Counted from the stretch's first letter, positions 24,040 through 33,601 are shown. The stretch is 64,000 nucleotides of DNA from Clostridia bacterium (GCA_017410455.1 JAFQQT010000072.1:1-64000); one strand, 5' to 3'. Notes: generated by a model from the letters alone, not told the origin. A program made the numbers and translations.

Positions 24040-26484
24040 TTAGCCCAGCGTCACCACGACCTGATGCACCGCGCCGTCGGCGAACACCGGCAGCACATTG
24101 CCCTCGATGGCGGCGCCGTCCACGGTGACGGACTTCACGCCACGGCAGACCTTGTCGGGGTTGTTGATGACGATGTTATAGGTCGCGCCGCGGAAACGGC
24201 GGGAGACGGTGTAGGTGTCCCAGTCGTGGGGGATGCAGGGATCGATCCTGAGGCCGAACCAGTCGGGCTTGACGCCCAGGATGTAGTTGCTGATGACGTA
24301 GAAGTTCCAGGCGGCGGTGCCCGTCAGCCAGGAATTCTTGGCCTGGCCGAAGTTCTTCGCGTCCTTGCCGGCGATCATCTGGCTGTAGACGTAGGGCTCC
24401 ATCTTGTGCTTGTCGGAGATCTCCTCGCGGTAGGCGGGGGCGATCTTCGAGTACAGCTGGAAGGCACGGTCGCCGTGGCCCACCACGGTCTCCGCCGCGA
24501 TGATCCAGGGGTTGTTGTGGCAGAAGATGCCCGCGTTCTCCTTGTATCCCGGAGGATAGGAGGACACTTCGCCCAGTTCGAGGTGGTACTGGCTGTAAGC
24601 GGGCTGCAGCAGCACGATGCCGTGCTCGGTCTCCAGCCATTCGGCCACGGACTTCAGCGCCTTTTCGGCCTTGCCGTCCTCAACGCCCACGCCGCCCATG
24701 ATGCAGTAGCCCTGGGATTCGATGAAAATCTTGCCGTCCTCGCACTCGTGGGAGCCGATCTTCCTGCCGAAGGCGTCGTAGGCGCGGACGAACCATTCGC
24801 CGTCCCAGCCGGCGGTCAGGATGACCTCGCGCATGGCGTCGATGTGCTGCTGCGCTTCGTCAGCCTTGTCGTTCATGCCCTTGATGCGCAGGATACTGAC
24901 CAACTCGGGGCCGATGGCCACGAACATACCGGCAATCAGCACGGATTCGGCCACGCGGTCGTCGGGGGCGTTGGGGTTGGAGAAGGTCTGGAAGGACTCG
25001 CCGGGCGCGTCGGAGAAGCAGTTGAGGTTCAGGCAGTCGTTCCAGTCGGCGCGGCCGATAAGGGGCAGGCCGTGCGGGCCGCGGTTATTGACCACATGGT
25101 AGAAGCTGGCCTCCAGGTGCTCCAGGAGCGTGCCGCAGTCGGCGGGGTTGCAGTCATAGGGCGTGGCCTCGTCCAGGATGCCGAAGTCACCGGTCTCCTT
25201 GATGTAGGCCGCGGTACCGGCGATCAGCCACAGGGGATCGTCATTGAAGCCGCCGCCGATGTCATTGTTGCCCTTCTTGGTCAGGGGCTGGTACTGATGG
25301 TAGCAGCCGCCGTCGCGGAACTGGGTGGCGGCGATGTCCAGGATGCGCTCGCGGGCGCGCTCGGGGATCTGATGCACGAAGCCCAGCAGATCCTGGGAGG
25401 AATCGCGGAAGCCCATGCCGCGGCCCACGCCGCTCTCGAACATGGACGTGGAGCGGGACATATTGAAGGTCACCATGCACTGGTAGGGGTTCCAGATGTT
25501 GACCATGCGGCCCAGCTTCTCGTCGGGGGTGGTGAGGGTGTAGGCGGAGAGCAGGTTGTCCCAGTGGGCCTTCAGGGCGTCAAAGGCGGCCTGGATCTGC
25601 TCGTCGGTGGTGAGAGCAGCGATCATTTCCTTGGCGGGAGCCTTGTTGATCACGCCGGGGGCCACGAACTTCTGCTCGACGGGCACCTCCACATAGCCCA
25701 GGACGAAGTTGTACTTCCTGCTCTCGCCGGGCTGCAGGGTGACCTTCACCTGGTGAGCGGCCATGGGCTGCCAGCCGGAGGCGACGGAGTTGCCCATCTC
25801 GCCGGTCATGACGGCCTGGGGCGCGTCAAAGCCGTTGTACAGGCCCAGGAACGTCTCCATATCGGTGTCAAAGCCGGAGATGGGGGCGTTGACGGTGTAG
25901 AAGGCATAGTGATTGCGGCGCTCGCGGTACTCGGTCTTGTGGTAGATGACGCCGTCCTCGACTTCCACTTCGCCGGTGGAGAAGTTGCGCTGGAAGTTCA
26001 GCATATCGTCGGAGGCGTCCCACAGGCAGAACTCAACAAAGGAGGTCAGGGTCACGTCCTTGGCCGCGTCGGACTCGTTGGTCAGGGTGATCTGGTGCAC
26101 CTCGGCGTTCACGCCCATGGGCACGAAGCTCAGCTGGCTGGCGACGAGGCCGTTCTTCTTGCCGGTGATGACGGTGTAGCCCATGCCGTGGCGGCAGGAG
26201 TAACTGTCCAGCTCGGTCTTCACGGGCTTCCAGCCGGGATTCCACACGGTGCCGTTATCATTGATGTAGAAGTAGCGGCCGCCGTTGTCCACGGGCATGT
26301 TGTTGTAGCGGTAGCGGGTCACGCGGCGAAGGCGCGCATCGCGGTAGAAGCAGTAGCCGCCGGCAGTGTTGCTGATGATGCCGAAAAACTGCTCACAGCC
26401 AAGGTAGTTGATCCACGGATAGGGCGTGCGCGGCGTGTCGATGACATACTCACGGGCTTTGTCGTCAAAATGGCCGTACTTCAT
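24040..26484 (-). CDS. Cellobiose phosphorylase (GH94)
   Basis: This 814-residue cytoplasmic enzyme phosphorolyses cellobiose to glucose 1-phosphate and glucose. The N-terminal [14 protein letters not shown] and [20 protein letters not shown], the [10 protein letters not shown] motif holding the catalytic acid (Asp483), the [16 protein letters not shown] segment and the C-terminal [20 protein letters not shown] are all characteristic. Length equals known GH94 cellobiose phosphorylases. The ATG at 26484 has GGAGGGAT upstream. Its promoter overlaps a cre-like sequence, and a perfect cre consensus lies further upstream, so catabolite control is likely. Works with the surface GH3 enzyme next door. 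No sugar transporter is in the window. Confidence 0.95.
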   Translation of the reverse strand: MKYGHFDDKAREYVIDTPRTPYPWINYLGCEQFFGIISNTAGGYCFYRDARLRRVTRYRYNNMPVDNGGRYFYINDNGTVWNPGWKPVKTELDSYSCRHGMGYTVITGKKNGLVASQLSFVPMGVNAEVHQITLTNESDAAKDVTLTSFVEFCLWDASDDMLNFQRNFSTGEVEVEDGVIYHKTEYRERRNHYAFYTVNAPISGFDTDMETFLGLYNGFDAPQAVMTGEMGNSVASGWQPMAAHQVKVTLQPGESRKYNFVLGYVEVPVEQKFVAPGVINKAPAKEMIAALTTDEQIQAAFDALKAHWDNLLSAYTLTTPDEKLGRMVNIWNPYQCMVTFNMSRSTSMFESGVGRGMGFRDSSQDLLGFVHQIPERARERILDIAATQFRDGGCYHQYQPLTKKGNNDIGGGFNDDPLWLIAGTAAYIKETGDFGILDEATPYDCNPADCGTLLEHLEASFYHVVNNRGPHGLPLIGRADWNDCLNLNCFSDAPGESFQTFSNPNAPDDRVAESVLIAGMFVAIGPELVSILRIKGMNDKADEAQQHIDAMREVILTAGWDGEWFVRAYDAFGRKIGSHECEDGKIFIESQGYCIMGGVGVEDGKAEKALKSVAEWLETEHGIVLLQPAYSQYHLELGEVSSYPPGYKENAGIFCHNNPWIIAAETVVGHGDRAFQLYSKIAPAYREEISDKHKMEPYVYSQMIAGKDAKNFGQAKNSWLTGTAAWNFYVISNYILGVKPDWFGLRIDPCIPHDWDTYTVSRRFRGATYNIVINNPDKVCRGVKSVTVDGAAIEGNVLPVFADGAVHQVVVTLG

Positions 26485-26535
26485 TTTTATCCCTCCTGCC
26501 GCAGCCGGGGCCGCGGTCATTATTCTCACGCCTCC

Positions 26536-26573
26536 ATTATAGCATATGTTATCCCACAGCGCAAACGGTTTCG
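26536..26573 (-). promoter_or_regulatory. Cellobiose phosphorylase promoter with overlapping cre-like element
   Basis: TTGCGC (26564-26559), 17 bp, and a perfect TATAAT (26541-26536) preceded by TGC. The minus-strand CGAAACCGTTTGCG at 26573-26560 matches the cre/LacI-family consensus TGWAANCGNTNWCA with three mismatches and covers the -35 element. Confidence 0.7.
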
Positions 26574-26670
26574 TAAACTTTCGCAACTTTTCCCGCCAAC
26601 AATCTGTGACGACTTTCTCCCATCGGTGACAAAGCCACCGGAAATGTTTCCATACCATGCCAAACAGGGT

Positions 26671-26684
26671 TGTAAGCGCTCTCA
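26671..26684. promoter_or_regulatory. Perfect cre (CcpA-type) consensus site
   Basis: TGTAAGCGCTCTCA fits every defined position of TGWAANCGNTNWCA. It lies 187 bp before cellobiose phosphorylase (minus) and 125 bp before the MBL gene (plus). Confidence 0.65.
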
Positions 26685-26750
26685 GCATCGCCTCTCTTCC
26701 GACCCTGCGGACGAAAATATTTTCGCAAACCGCTCTTTCCCAATTTCAGC

Positions 26751-26779
26751 TGGACAATCGCCGGCAAAACAGGTATCAT
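26751..26779 (+). promoter_or_regulatory. Promoter of the MBL-holA-phosphatase operon
   Basis: TGGACA (26751-26756) and TATCAT (26774-26779) are separated by 17 bp, 30 bp before the start codon. Confidence 0.65.
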
Positions 26780-26808
26780 AAAAGCAACAATGCTGTGGAG
26801 GAATTCCG

Positions 26809-27534
26809 ATGAAGCTGACCATCCTGGGCATGAATGGCCCCTTCCCCGCCCCCGGCGGTGCGACCTCCGGCTACCTCGTCACCTGCGGGAGCGCCGCCAT
26901 CGCCCTCGACCTGGGCAGCGGCTGCCTGGCGCAGCTGACCGCCCGCACCGCGCCGGAAAGCCTGAACGCCCTGCTGCTGACCCACTGGCACTACGACCAC
27001 TGCGCCGACGTGCTGCCCCTGATCTACCGCCTGGAAGCCTGCGCGCAGCAGCCCCTGCACCTCTATGCCCCCGTGGACGAGGCCTCCCCCGTCCGCCAGG
27101 CCGTGCAGCAGTGCACGAAGATCATCCTGCACAACGTGGAGGCGCACACCGAATTTCGCATTGCGAATTCCGAATTCCGGATCACCCCCTCCCCCGCCCG
27201 TCACCCCGTGCCCGCCGTGATGTACCGCATCACCGACGGCACGAAGACCCTGTGCTATACCGGCGACACCAACACGGTGGATGGCCTGACCGACTTTGCC
27301 CGGGACGCCGATCTGCTGCTGGCGGACGGCCTGTTCCCCACCGCCGCATGGGCCGAAGGCAAGCCCCATCTTTCCGCCGCCCATTGCGCACAGCTCTCGC
27401 TGGACGCGGGCGCAAAGAAGCTCGTCATCACCCACCTGAACCCGCTGTTCGACACGGAAACGCTGCTCAGGGAAGCCCGCGCCATCCGCATCGACAGCCG
27501 CATCGCCCGCATCGGCGACCAGTACGACATCTGA
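26809..27534 (+). CDS. MBL-fold metallohydrolase (RNase Z-like subgroup)
   Basis: This 241-residue metallo-beta-lactamase-fold protein has LLLTHWHYDHCADVLPL (metal motif), YTGDTNTVDGL and VITHLNPLFD in the order of RNase Z-like hydrolases. It lacks the RNase Z exosite, so the substrate is unknown. Residues about 114-128 (EFRIANSEFRI) come from an AT-rich, internally repeated DNA stretch unlike the surrounding GC-rich coding sequence and look like a small in-frame insertion. GGAGG precedes the ATG. It is the first gene of an operon with holA (16-bp gap). Confidence 0.82.
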   Translation: MKLTILGMNGPFPAPGGATSGYLVTCGSAAIALDLGSGCLAQLTARTAPESLNALLLTHWHYDHCADVLPLIYRLEACAQQPLHLYAPVDEASPVRQAVQQCTKIILHNVEAHTEFRIANSEFRITPSPARHPVPAVMYRITDGTKTLCYTGDTNTVDGLTDFARDADLLLADGLFPTAAWAEGKPHLSAAHCAQLSLDAGAKKLVITHLNPLFDTETLLREARAIRIDSRIARIGDQYDI

Positions 27535-27550
27535 GCGGAGCACACAGCCT

Positions 27551-28603
27551 ATGGAAAAGAAGCAAACCAGCCGGTCGCGCCGAAAGGACGAAAACGCCCT
27601 GGGCCGCCGGGAATTCCACCAGTTGATCCAGAGCGGCCAGGTCAGCGGCGCCTACCTGTTCCAGGGGCCGGAGGAGAACCTCAAGGCCGCCGCCCTGAAC
27701 GCCCTGCGCAAGGCCCTCCTCCCCGAGGGGCTGGAGGAGCTGAACGAATCCACCCTGGACAATCCCGCCGCCGACGCGGTCATCGCCGCCTGCGAAACGC
27801 TGCCCTTCATGGCCGATAAGCGGCTGGTCATCCTGCGGGACCTGGCGGGCCTTACCGGCCGGGCGGAAGCCGAAGAGAAGCTCGTCAGCTACCTGCCGCA
27901 GGTGCCGGACAGCTGCGTGCTGATCCTCCTGGCCCGCGGAACCCCCGACGGCCGCAAGAAGATCCCCGCCGCGATGAAGAAGCTCGAACGCGTGGTCACC
28001 TTCTCCCCCATGACCGCCGAAGAGTTGGATCAGTGGATCATCCGCGCCTTCCAGCAGCTGGGCAAGGGCTGTGCGCCGCAGGTGGCTTCGCTCCTCTCCT
28101 TCACCGCCGGGACGGACACGGCCCTGCTGCACACGGAGATCGAGAAGCTGGCCGCCCTCGCCGGCGACCGGGGCGAAATCCTGGAAAGCGACGTGCAAGC
28201 TGTGGCCACCCGCTCCACGGAGTACAACGTGTTCCAGATGGTGGACGCGGTCGTCGCCGGGCAGGAAAGCCGGGCCTTTGCCCTCCTGCGGGACATGCTC
28301 ACCGGCGGCGAGGAACGCCTGGGCATCCTCGCCATGCTCCTGCGCCAGTTCCGCCTGATGCAGCATGTGCTCATCATGCGCTACGAGAAGGTGCCGAATG
28401 CGGAGATCCAGAAGCGGCTGGGCCTGTCCCCCTACGCCGCGGAGCAGATGATCCGCAAGGCCGCCAGCTACTCCGGCGGCGCCATCAAGCAGGCCGTGGA
28501 TATCTGCCTCACCACCGAGTACAAAGTCAAGTCCGGCCAGATGAATCAGGAGGGCTCGCTGGAGGCGGCGATGCTGCAAATCTTCGCGCTGAGGAGGCGG
28601 TGA
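27551..28603 (+). CDS. holA: DNA polymerase III delta subunit
   Basis: This 350-residue clamp-loader subunit has YLFQGPEENLKAAALNALRK, CETLPFMADKRLVILRD, LARGTPDGRKKIPAAMKKLE and the C-terminal helical collar with AEQMIRKAASYSGGAIKQAV. It opens the beta sliding clamp together with DnaX and HolB. The length is typical. The start codon at 27551 has GCGGAG upstream. The next gene follows 4 bp later. Confidence 0.92.
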   Translation: MEKKQTSRSRRKDENALGRREFHQLIQSGQVSGAYLFQGPEENLKAAALNALRKALLPEGLEELNESTLDNPAADAVIAACETLPFMADKRLVILRDLAGLTGRAEAEEKLVSYLPQVPDSCVLILLARGTPDGRKKIPAAMKKLERVVTFSPMTAEELDQWIIRAFQQLGKGCAPQVASLLSFTAGTDTALLHTEIEKLAALAGDRGEILESDVQAVATRSTEYNVFQMVDAVVAGQESRAFALLRDMLTGGEERLGILAMLLRQFRLMQHVLIMRYEKVPNAEIQKRLGLSPYAAEQMIRKAASYSGGAIKQAVDICLTTEYKVKSGQMNQEGSLEAAMLQIFALRRR

Positions 28604-28607
28604 GGCC

Positions 28608-29165
28608 ATGAAAATCATCTTCATCCGCCATGGCGAACCGGACAAAGCCCCTGTCGACGCCCGCGGCTTCATCGGGCAGGGACGCGACCTCGCCCCGCTG
28701 ACCGACCTCGGCCGTCAGCAGGCCGCACAGGCCGCCGCCGACCCGCGCCTGAAGGGCTGCCAGCTGATCGTTGCCTCGCCCTACACCCGCGCACTTCAAA
28801 CCGCCGCCATTATTTCCCGCAAGACCGGGCTGGACATCCGGGTGGAGACCGACCTGCACGAATTCGTCCCCGACAAAACCTTTCAGGTGCGGGGCGAGGC
28901 GGAGGACCGCCTCCTACACAAGGACTTCCTGCGCTGCCGGGGCGCGTATCCGCCGGGAGAAACCCGCCGCTGGGAGACCATCGCCGAGATCATCGCCCGC
29001 ACCAAGCCCGTGCTGGACAAATATGCCGACCTCGGGTATGAGAAGATCGCCGTCGTCGCCCATGGCGGGGTCATCCGCCGCTACACGGGCCTCCCCGTCA
29101 TCTCTCACGGCGAGGTCTGCGAGGTGGCGTACACGAAGGATTTCGTCCCCTTCGGATGGGTGTGA
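28608..29165 (+). CDS. Histidine phosphatase family protein
   Basis: This 185-residue phosphoglycerate-mutase-fold phosphatase has the catalytic FIRHGEPD (His8), SPYTRALQTAAII with the second arginine, an acid-donor region, and the second histidine in VVAHGGVIRRYTGL. The FRCRGAYPPGE-like segment between is lineage-specific. The substrate is not determinable. It ends the MBL-holA operon and is followed by a bidirectional terminator. Confidence 0.88.
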   Translation: MKIIFIRHGEPDKAPVDARGFIGQGRDLAPLTDLGRQQAAQAAADPRLKGCQLIVASPYTRALQTAAIISRKTGLDIRVETDLHEFVPDKTFQVRGEAEDRLLHKDFLRCRGAYPPGETRRWETIAEIIARTKPVLDKYADLGYEKIAVVAHGGVIRRYTGLPVISHGEVCEVAYTKDFVPFGWV

Positions 29166-29175
29166 CGCAACGTGA

Positions 29176-29212
29176 ACGCGCCGGAACCGCAATGGCTCCG
29201 GCGCGTTTCGTT
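29176..29212 (+). terminator. Terminator between convergent genes
   Basis: ACGCGCCGGA/TCCGGCGCGT is a ten-bp stem with an 11-base loop and TTTCGTT after it. It also overlaps the stop of the minus-strand hydrolase and may act for both strands. Confidence 0.75.
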
Positions 29213-30020
29213 ATGGATGCGCATCCGCAAAGGCAACGATGCGCGATTGGAAGTCCTTCGCCTCCTCGTAGGCGGCGTGGCCGTACTCCGGCCAGATGTG
29301 CACTTCGCTCCCGGGAATCTGCGCGGCGATCTCCCCTGCCGCTGCCGGGCCGACGATCATGTCCTGCCCGCCGCCCATAACGAGGGTCGGACAGGCGATG
29401 CGCGGCAGCTCCGCGTAAGCATCGTGGGTCAGGCAGGACCGCGCCTGGATGAGGAACCGCTGCGGCTCCTTCGGGCGCGACATCCACGCCGCCAGCGGCA
29501 GCATCCACCGCATGCGCCGCAAATACGCCGGGGAGTAGGACTTTTCTGCCGTGTCGATGAACATCTGCCGGAAATCGCCCGCCTCCGCCATGCTGATCCA
29601 GCGGCTCACGACGCTTTGCACCGTCGCGTTCTGCCGCGCCAGCGTCACGCAGATGATCAGCCGCTTCACCTTCTCCGGGTGGCGCAGCGTCAGGTGCTGC
29701 GCGATCATCCCGCCCTGGGACACGCCCAGCACCGTCGCACCGGTGATCCCCAGCGCATCCATCGCCCGGGCGAGATCGTCGGCGTAATCCCGGGTGGTGC
29801 TGCCCTCCGCCAACTCGTTTTTCCGGCTGAAGCAATACACGCGGAACCTCTCTGCCAGCGCACCATATTGCAGGGAAAATCCCAGCGCCATGCCCCGCAC
29901 CGTGCGCAGGCCATCCCCCAGGCCAGGGATCATCACCAGCGGCTCCGTGCCGCAGCCAAAGGCGATATAGTCGAGGGTTGTGCCATCCATGGGCAGGGTG
30001 CCGTTCTTCGCTTGCAGCAT
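29211..30020 (-). CDS. Alpha/beta hydrolase
   Basis: This 269-residue serine hydrolase shows the oxyanion region LVMIPGLGDGLRTVRGMAL, the nucleophile elbow GVSQGGMIAQH (Ser about 105), the acid in GGGQDMIVGPAA, and the histidine in YGHAAYEEAKDF. A helical cap covers about 130-190. Esterase-like; the substrate is unknown. No signal peptide. The CGGAGG ribosome site fixes the ATG. Its promoter overlaps the end of the upstream secreted-protein gene. Confidence 0.88.
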   Translation of the reverse strand: MLQAKNGTLPMDGTTLDYIAFGCGTEPLVMIPGLGDGLRTVRGMALGFSLQYGALAERFRVYCFSRKNELAEGSTTRDYADDLARAMDALGITGATVLGVSQGGMIAQHLTLRHPEKVKRLIICVTLARQNATVQSVVSRWISMAEAGDFRQMFIDTAEKSYSPAYLRRMRWMLPLAAWMSRPKEPQRFLIQARSCLTHDAYAELPRIACPTLVMGGGQDMIVGPAAAGEIAAQIPGSEVHIWPEYGHAAYEEAKDFQSRIVAFADAHP

Positions 30021-30049
30021 ATCTGCGCCTCCGAGTGATTCATAGCACC

Positions 30050-30079
30050 ATTGTACCAGCCCGGTGCGGTGTGCGTCAA
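30050..30079 (-). promoter_or_regulatory. Promoter of the alpha/beta hydrolase gene
   Basis: TTGACG (30079-30074), an 18-bp spacer, and TACAAT (30055-30050) on the minus strand. Confidence 0.65.
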
Positions 30080-30082
30080 CCG

Positions 30083-31477
30083 TTACTCCTCCCCCGGCAC
30101 ATAGGTGTCCCAGTCATCGCCGTATTCTGCTTCCTCCGCCTCCCATTCGGCCTCCCACTGGGCGTAGATCTCAAACCAGCACGGGCCCACATCGATGAAG
30201 CCATCCGCCCGGCCTTCGATCACGAAATCCTCGTTGACCAGCACCAGCCAGCCGCCGTCAGGCGTCTGGGCAACGAGCAGCAGCATCCACAGCTCATCCC
30301 CCTGCAGCGCTTCGGTAACGCCGGGCATGGCTTGCTCCGCGTCCCAGTCGTCTGCAACGTCGAAGGAGGGGAAGCCACAGTGCAGCTCGTTGACCGCGTT
30401 GCCGAAGGCCAGGTCATCCGCGCGGAACCACAGCTTCGCGCCGCGCTGCGCATCGCCGACGAGCAGCTGCACCCAGCCGTCCTCTTCGCTGACCACGGTG
30501 CCCACCAGGCGCGCATAGGCGCTGCCCAGGATGTTGCCGCCGGGCGCATCGTACACGGGCACGCCATCGGATTTCGTGCAGGCATAGCCGGTGGCGTCCA
30601 GCAGGGCGGCAGCGTCCGACAAGCCGGAGGGCACGTCAGAGAAATCAAGGCCGTCCAGCAGCACTGGGAAGGTCGGCGTGCCGTAGCGATAGCCGTCGTT
30701 GTGCTGATCCGTGTCAAACCCGCAGTAGTAGTCATATTCCAGCAGGCAGTCATGCCCGATGACATAGCTGAGGTCGTCGTCGCTGAACACAATGCCCACC
30801 TGCCACGGGGCATCCTCCGCATCCGTGGACGGAAAAACCCAGAGCTGTTGATTCTCCGTGTACAGCTCGATGCCCTCACTGTGGGAGTGATACTCGTTCA
30901 CGCTCACAATCCCGCTCATGGCCGTGGCGGTCACGCGGCTGTACTGCATCCCGTCCCAGTGGGCAATGCGCAGGCCCATCTGACCCGCCTCGTTCTCCAC
31001 CGTGGCCACCAGGATATCGGTGTACACCAGCAGATCCGCAAGATGCTCGCCCTCCTTCAGCAGGAATTCCGCGCATCCGGGCAGGGCCGCTTCAGGCACA
31101 TACAGGCTGTAGAAGGTGTCGAACTCCGCCGGATCCATGGCTGCGATGCGCTCCGCCGCCTCCGCCGTCACGGGGACGGGCGGGTAGTCCGTCACATCCC
31201 ACGGCACGGGATCACCGACCTCAACGGCGTTCATGATGACATGCAGCGTGCGGAAGCGCAGCTCGCCGCCTTCCACCTGCATCAGGATCACCTCGCAGTG
31301 GTGGGCCAGCTCGCCCTCCCACTTGCCGCTGCCGTAGGTGCTTTCGCCCACCAGACGCCAGCCGGGGAAGTCCGCCTCCACCCCCGCGGTGATGAGGTCG
31401 CCCTTCTGCGCCACCTCCGCACGGGCCGCGCCGAAGCACAGCACCAACGCCAGCAACAGTACCAGATACTTCTTCAT
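30083..31477 (-). CDS. Exported protein with an SH3-like domain, unknown function
   Basis: This 464-residue protein has a clear signal peptide (KKYLVLLLALVLCFGAARA, cleavage about residue 21). The body has no recognised enzyme motif. Residues about 325-385 (GVPVYDAPGGNILGSAYARL, then EEDGWVQLLVGD) look like a bacterial SH3 cell-wall-binding domain. The last 40 residues are extremely acidic and tryptophan-rich. The start at 31477 is set by AAGGAGG; upstream codons belong to the leader. It probably stays at the cell surface. It resembles in style the exported proteins at 34215 and 36565. Confidence 0.7.
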   Translation of the reverse strand: MKKYLVLLLALVLCFGAARAEVAQKGDLITAGVEADFPGWRLVGESTYGSGKWEGELAHHCEVILMQVEGGELRFRTLHVIMNAVEVGDPVPWDVTDYPPVPVTAEAAERIAAMDPAEFDTFYSLYVPEAALPGCAEFLLKEGEHLADLLVYTDILVATVENEAGQMGLRIAHWDGMQYSRVTATAMSGIVSVNEYHSHSEGIELYTENQQLWVFPSTDAEDAPWQVGIVFSDDDLSYVIGHDCLLEYDYYCGFDTDQHNDGYRYGTPTFPVLLDGLDFSDVPSGLSDAAALLDATGYACTKSDGVPVYDAPGGNILGSAYARLVGTVVSEEDGWVQLLVGDAQRGAKLWFRADDLAFGNAVNELHCGFPSFDVADDWDAEQAMPGVTEALQGDELWMLLLVAQTPDGGWLVLVNEDFVIEGRADGFIDVGPCWFEIYAQWEAEWEAEEAEYGDDWDTYVPGEE

Positions 31478-31565
31478 AAGCCATCCTCCTTGGAAAGTCC
31501 TGTATCTATAATAACGCACAACGCCCGCCTTTTGTTTCATCTTTGTTCCAGAAATCCTCCGCCCC

Positions 31566-31594
31566 TTGCAACTTCGCTGAAAACGTGGCATAAT
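31566..31594 (+). promoter_or_regulatory. Promoter and structured leader of the 98-residue protein gene
   Basis: TTGCAA (31566-31571) and CATAAT (31589-31594) are 17 bp apart. The ~110-nt leader that follows contains GTCAGGC-TGTT-GGCCTGAC just before the ribosome site; no known riboswitch was recognised. Confidence 0.6.
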
Positions 31595-31713
31595 AGATTC
31601 GGCCCGTCTCACGGCACAAGGCCGCGCGCCGGGCTTCGCGGCTGCGGTACAGTAGTGTCCTCGCCGCTCGTCAGGCTGTTGGCCTGACCTTCATCACACC
31701 AAGGAGGATCCCT

Positions 31714-32010
31714 ATGGCCACAGCCCTCTGGCTGCGCACCATCCGCCACCAAAGGATGGACAAGCAGCACGTCGAGCCCTGCACCCGCGACAACCCCCAA
31801 TCCGCCCTGGAGGAGGCCTGCCGCAAGCTGGACATTGCCCGCCCCATCTGGCTGGACAAACACGCCCGCGAGTGGGAGGAGTTCGGCCAGACCCGCTTTT
31901 TGCCCGATGATTTCATCGAATCCGTCGACTTCCAGCGCCTGGAGATCGAGTTCATCGACCCCGACGCAAAGAAGAAGAAGTCCCGGGATTACCGCAACGC
32001 CTTCGACTGA
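31714..32010 (+). CDS. Conserved small protein of unknown function, 98 residues
   Basis: This cytoplasmic acidic/basic protein has no signal peptide. The central LEEACRKLDIARPIWLDKHA and FLPDDFIESVDFQRLEIEFI read like a conserved Firmicutes family I cannot name. The tail is lysine-rich (DAKKKKSRDYRNAFD). AAGGAGG lies 9 bp before the ATG. It has its own promoter and a structured leader. It is followed by a palindromic repeat block rather than a simple terminator. Confidence 0.65.
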   Translation: MATALWLRTIRHQRMDKQHVEPCTRDNPQSALEEACRKLDIARPIWLDKHAREWEEFGQTRFLPDDFIESVDFQRLEIEFIDPDAKKKKSRDYRNAFD

Positions 32011-32029
32011 CGCGCGGGGCCTCCGGCGG

Positions 32030-32095
32030 CCAAGGGCTCTGCCCTTGGATCCTGCGAAGGGCCATTCGGCCCTTTCGAAACCCATTCTTTTGGGT
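32030..32095. repeat. Dispersed GC-hairpin repeat, copy 1
   Basis: Three hairpins in a row: CCAAGGGC-TCT-GCCCTTGG, CGAAGGGCC-ATTC-GGCCCTTTCG, and AACCCATTCTTTTGGGTG with T-run. The first 25 bases are identical to 61944-61968. The rest of the gap to 32233 holds short AT-rich TTCATAATTC direct repeats (about 32188-32210) and the pepV ribosome site. Confidence 0.75.
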
Positions 32096-32233
32096 GTTTA
32101 TTACGTGGCTTCCTTGCAGGGGTCACGGCGCACGGAGGGTGCGCCGCGACGCAGTGCAGCTGCAAAGAGTGCCACACCAACCAAATTCATAATTCCTCAT
32201 TCATAATTCTACATTCACCAACAGGAGGTTCCC

Positions 32234-33601
32234 ATGGACAAGAAGCTCTACGACCTGATCGATTCCTACTACGAGGACTTTGCCGCCAAGCTGACCCGCT
32301 GGATTCAGGTGCCCTCTGTCAAGGACGAGCCCGCCCCCGGCGCGCCCTTTGGCGTCGAGTGCCGCCGCATGTACGACATGGCCCTGGAAGACTGCAAGGC
32401 CGAGGGCTTCGTCGTGCGCGACTTTGACGGCTACGCCCTGGACGCGACCCTGCCCGGCGAAAGCGACGAGGCCATTGCCGTGCTGGGCCACCTCGATGTC
32501 GTGCCCGCCGGCGACGCGTGGCCCTGCGATCCCTTCGCCGCCGTCCGTGAGGGCGACAAGATCTACGGCCGCGGCACCAGCGACGACAAGGGCCCCATGC
32601 TCTGCGCGCTGTACGCCATGCGCGCCATCAAGGAGGCCGGCGTGCCTCTGAAGAAGTCCATCCGCATGATCCTGGGCTGCGACGAGGAGTCCGGCTGGGA
32701 GGACATGGACTACTACGCCAGGCACGCCGACATGCCCGAGGTGGGCTTCAGCCCCGATGCGTCCTTCCCGCTGATCAACACCGAGAAGGCCATGCTGCAC
32801 CTGATCATGACCGCGCCCGTGGCGGAAGACGGCCTGCAGGTGAAGCAGCTCTTCACCGGCGAGCGCATGAACGTCATCCCCGGTGAGTCGAAGGCCCTGC
32901 TGGCCGGCGGTCAGGAGATCGCCGACGCTGTGGCCGCCTACGCCGAGAAGACCGGCCTGCCCTACACGGCCGAAGTCACCACTGACGGCGTGTGGGTCAC
33001 TGCCGATGGCATCCCCGGCCACTCCGCCTACCCCGAAGGCCGCCGCAACGCCATCGGCATGATGCTCTACCTGCTCAAGGCGCTGGGCGTGAAGGGCGCC
33101 TTCGCCACCCTGGCCGACGCCGTGGGCATGGCCCATGACGGCGCGAACCTGGGCTGCGCCTACAGCGACGACGTTTCCGGTGCGCTGACCTGCAACATGG
33201 GCATCCTTCACCTGGTGGACGGAACCATCACCTGCACGCTGGACATGCGCGTGCCCATCACCGCCGACCTGGACGTGCTGGAGAAGAATGCCCTGGCCGC
33301 CCTGCCCGGCTTCACCGCGACGCTGATCGAGAAGAAGGCCCCCCACCATGTCCCCGCCGAGTCCGAGCTGGTGACCGCCCTGCTGGCCGCCTACACCGAG
33401 GAGACCGGCACCCCTGCCCAGCCCCAGTACACCGGCGGCGGCACCTATGCCAAGGTGCTCAGGCAGGGCGTGGCCTTCGGCGCGTCCTTCCCGGATGACG
33501 AGGACCTGGCCCACCAGGCCGGCGAGTACGTCCTCATCTCCAAGATGCTGCTGGCCACCAAGATCTACGCCAACGCCCTGGTGCGCCTGGCCGCAAAATA
33601 A
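32234..33601 (+). CDS. pepV: Dipeptidase PepV (M20 family)
   Basis: This 455-residue zinc dipeptidase cleaves a broad range of dipeptides. The metal-binding motifs are GHLDVVPAGDAWPCDPF, YGRGTSDDKGPMLCALYAM, the catalytic LGCDEESGWEDMDYY, and a late YTGGGTYAKV with the third ligand region around HQAGEYV. Length matches PepV/Sapep. Cytoplasmic. The ribosome site AGGAGG is ideal. It probably supplies amino acids from imported peptides; no transporter is adjacent. Confidence 0.94.
   Translation: MDKKLYDLIDSYYEDFAAKLTRWIQVPSVKDEPAPGAPFGVECRRMYDMALEDCKAEGFVVRDFDGYALDATLPGESDEAIAVLGHLDVVPAGDAWPCDPFAAVREGDKIYGRGTSDDKGPMLCALYAMRAIKEAGVPLKKSIRMILGCDEESGWEDMDYYARHADMPEVGFSPDASFPLINTEKAMLHLIMTAPVAEDGLQVKQLFTGERMNVIPGESKALLAGGQEIADAVAAYAEKTGLPYTAEVTTDGVWVTADGIPGHSAYPEGRRNAIGMMLYLLKALGVKGAFATLADAVGMAHDGANLGCAYSDDVSGALTCNMGILHLVDGTITCTLDMRVPITADLDVLEKNALAALPGFTATLIEKKAPHHVPAESELVTALLAAYTEETGTPAQPQYTGGGTYAKVLRQGVAFGASFPDDEDLAHQAGEYVLISKMLLATKIYANALVRLAAK

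Noticed and set aside
20945-26781. Very long open frames on the plus strand opposite the GH3 and GH94 genes (over 1000 codons each)
   Set aside because: They are antisense shadows of GC-rich genes: His/Val/Gly/Arg-heavy translations, no ribosome sites, no family motifs, while the minus-strand genes have all expected catalytic residues.
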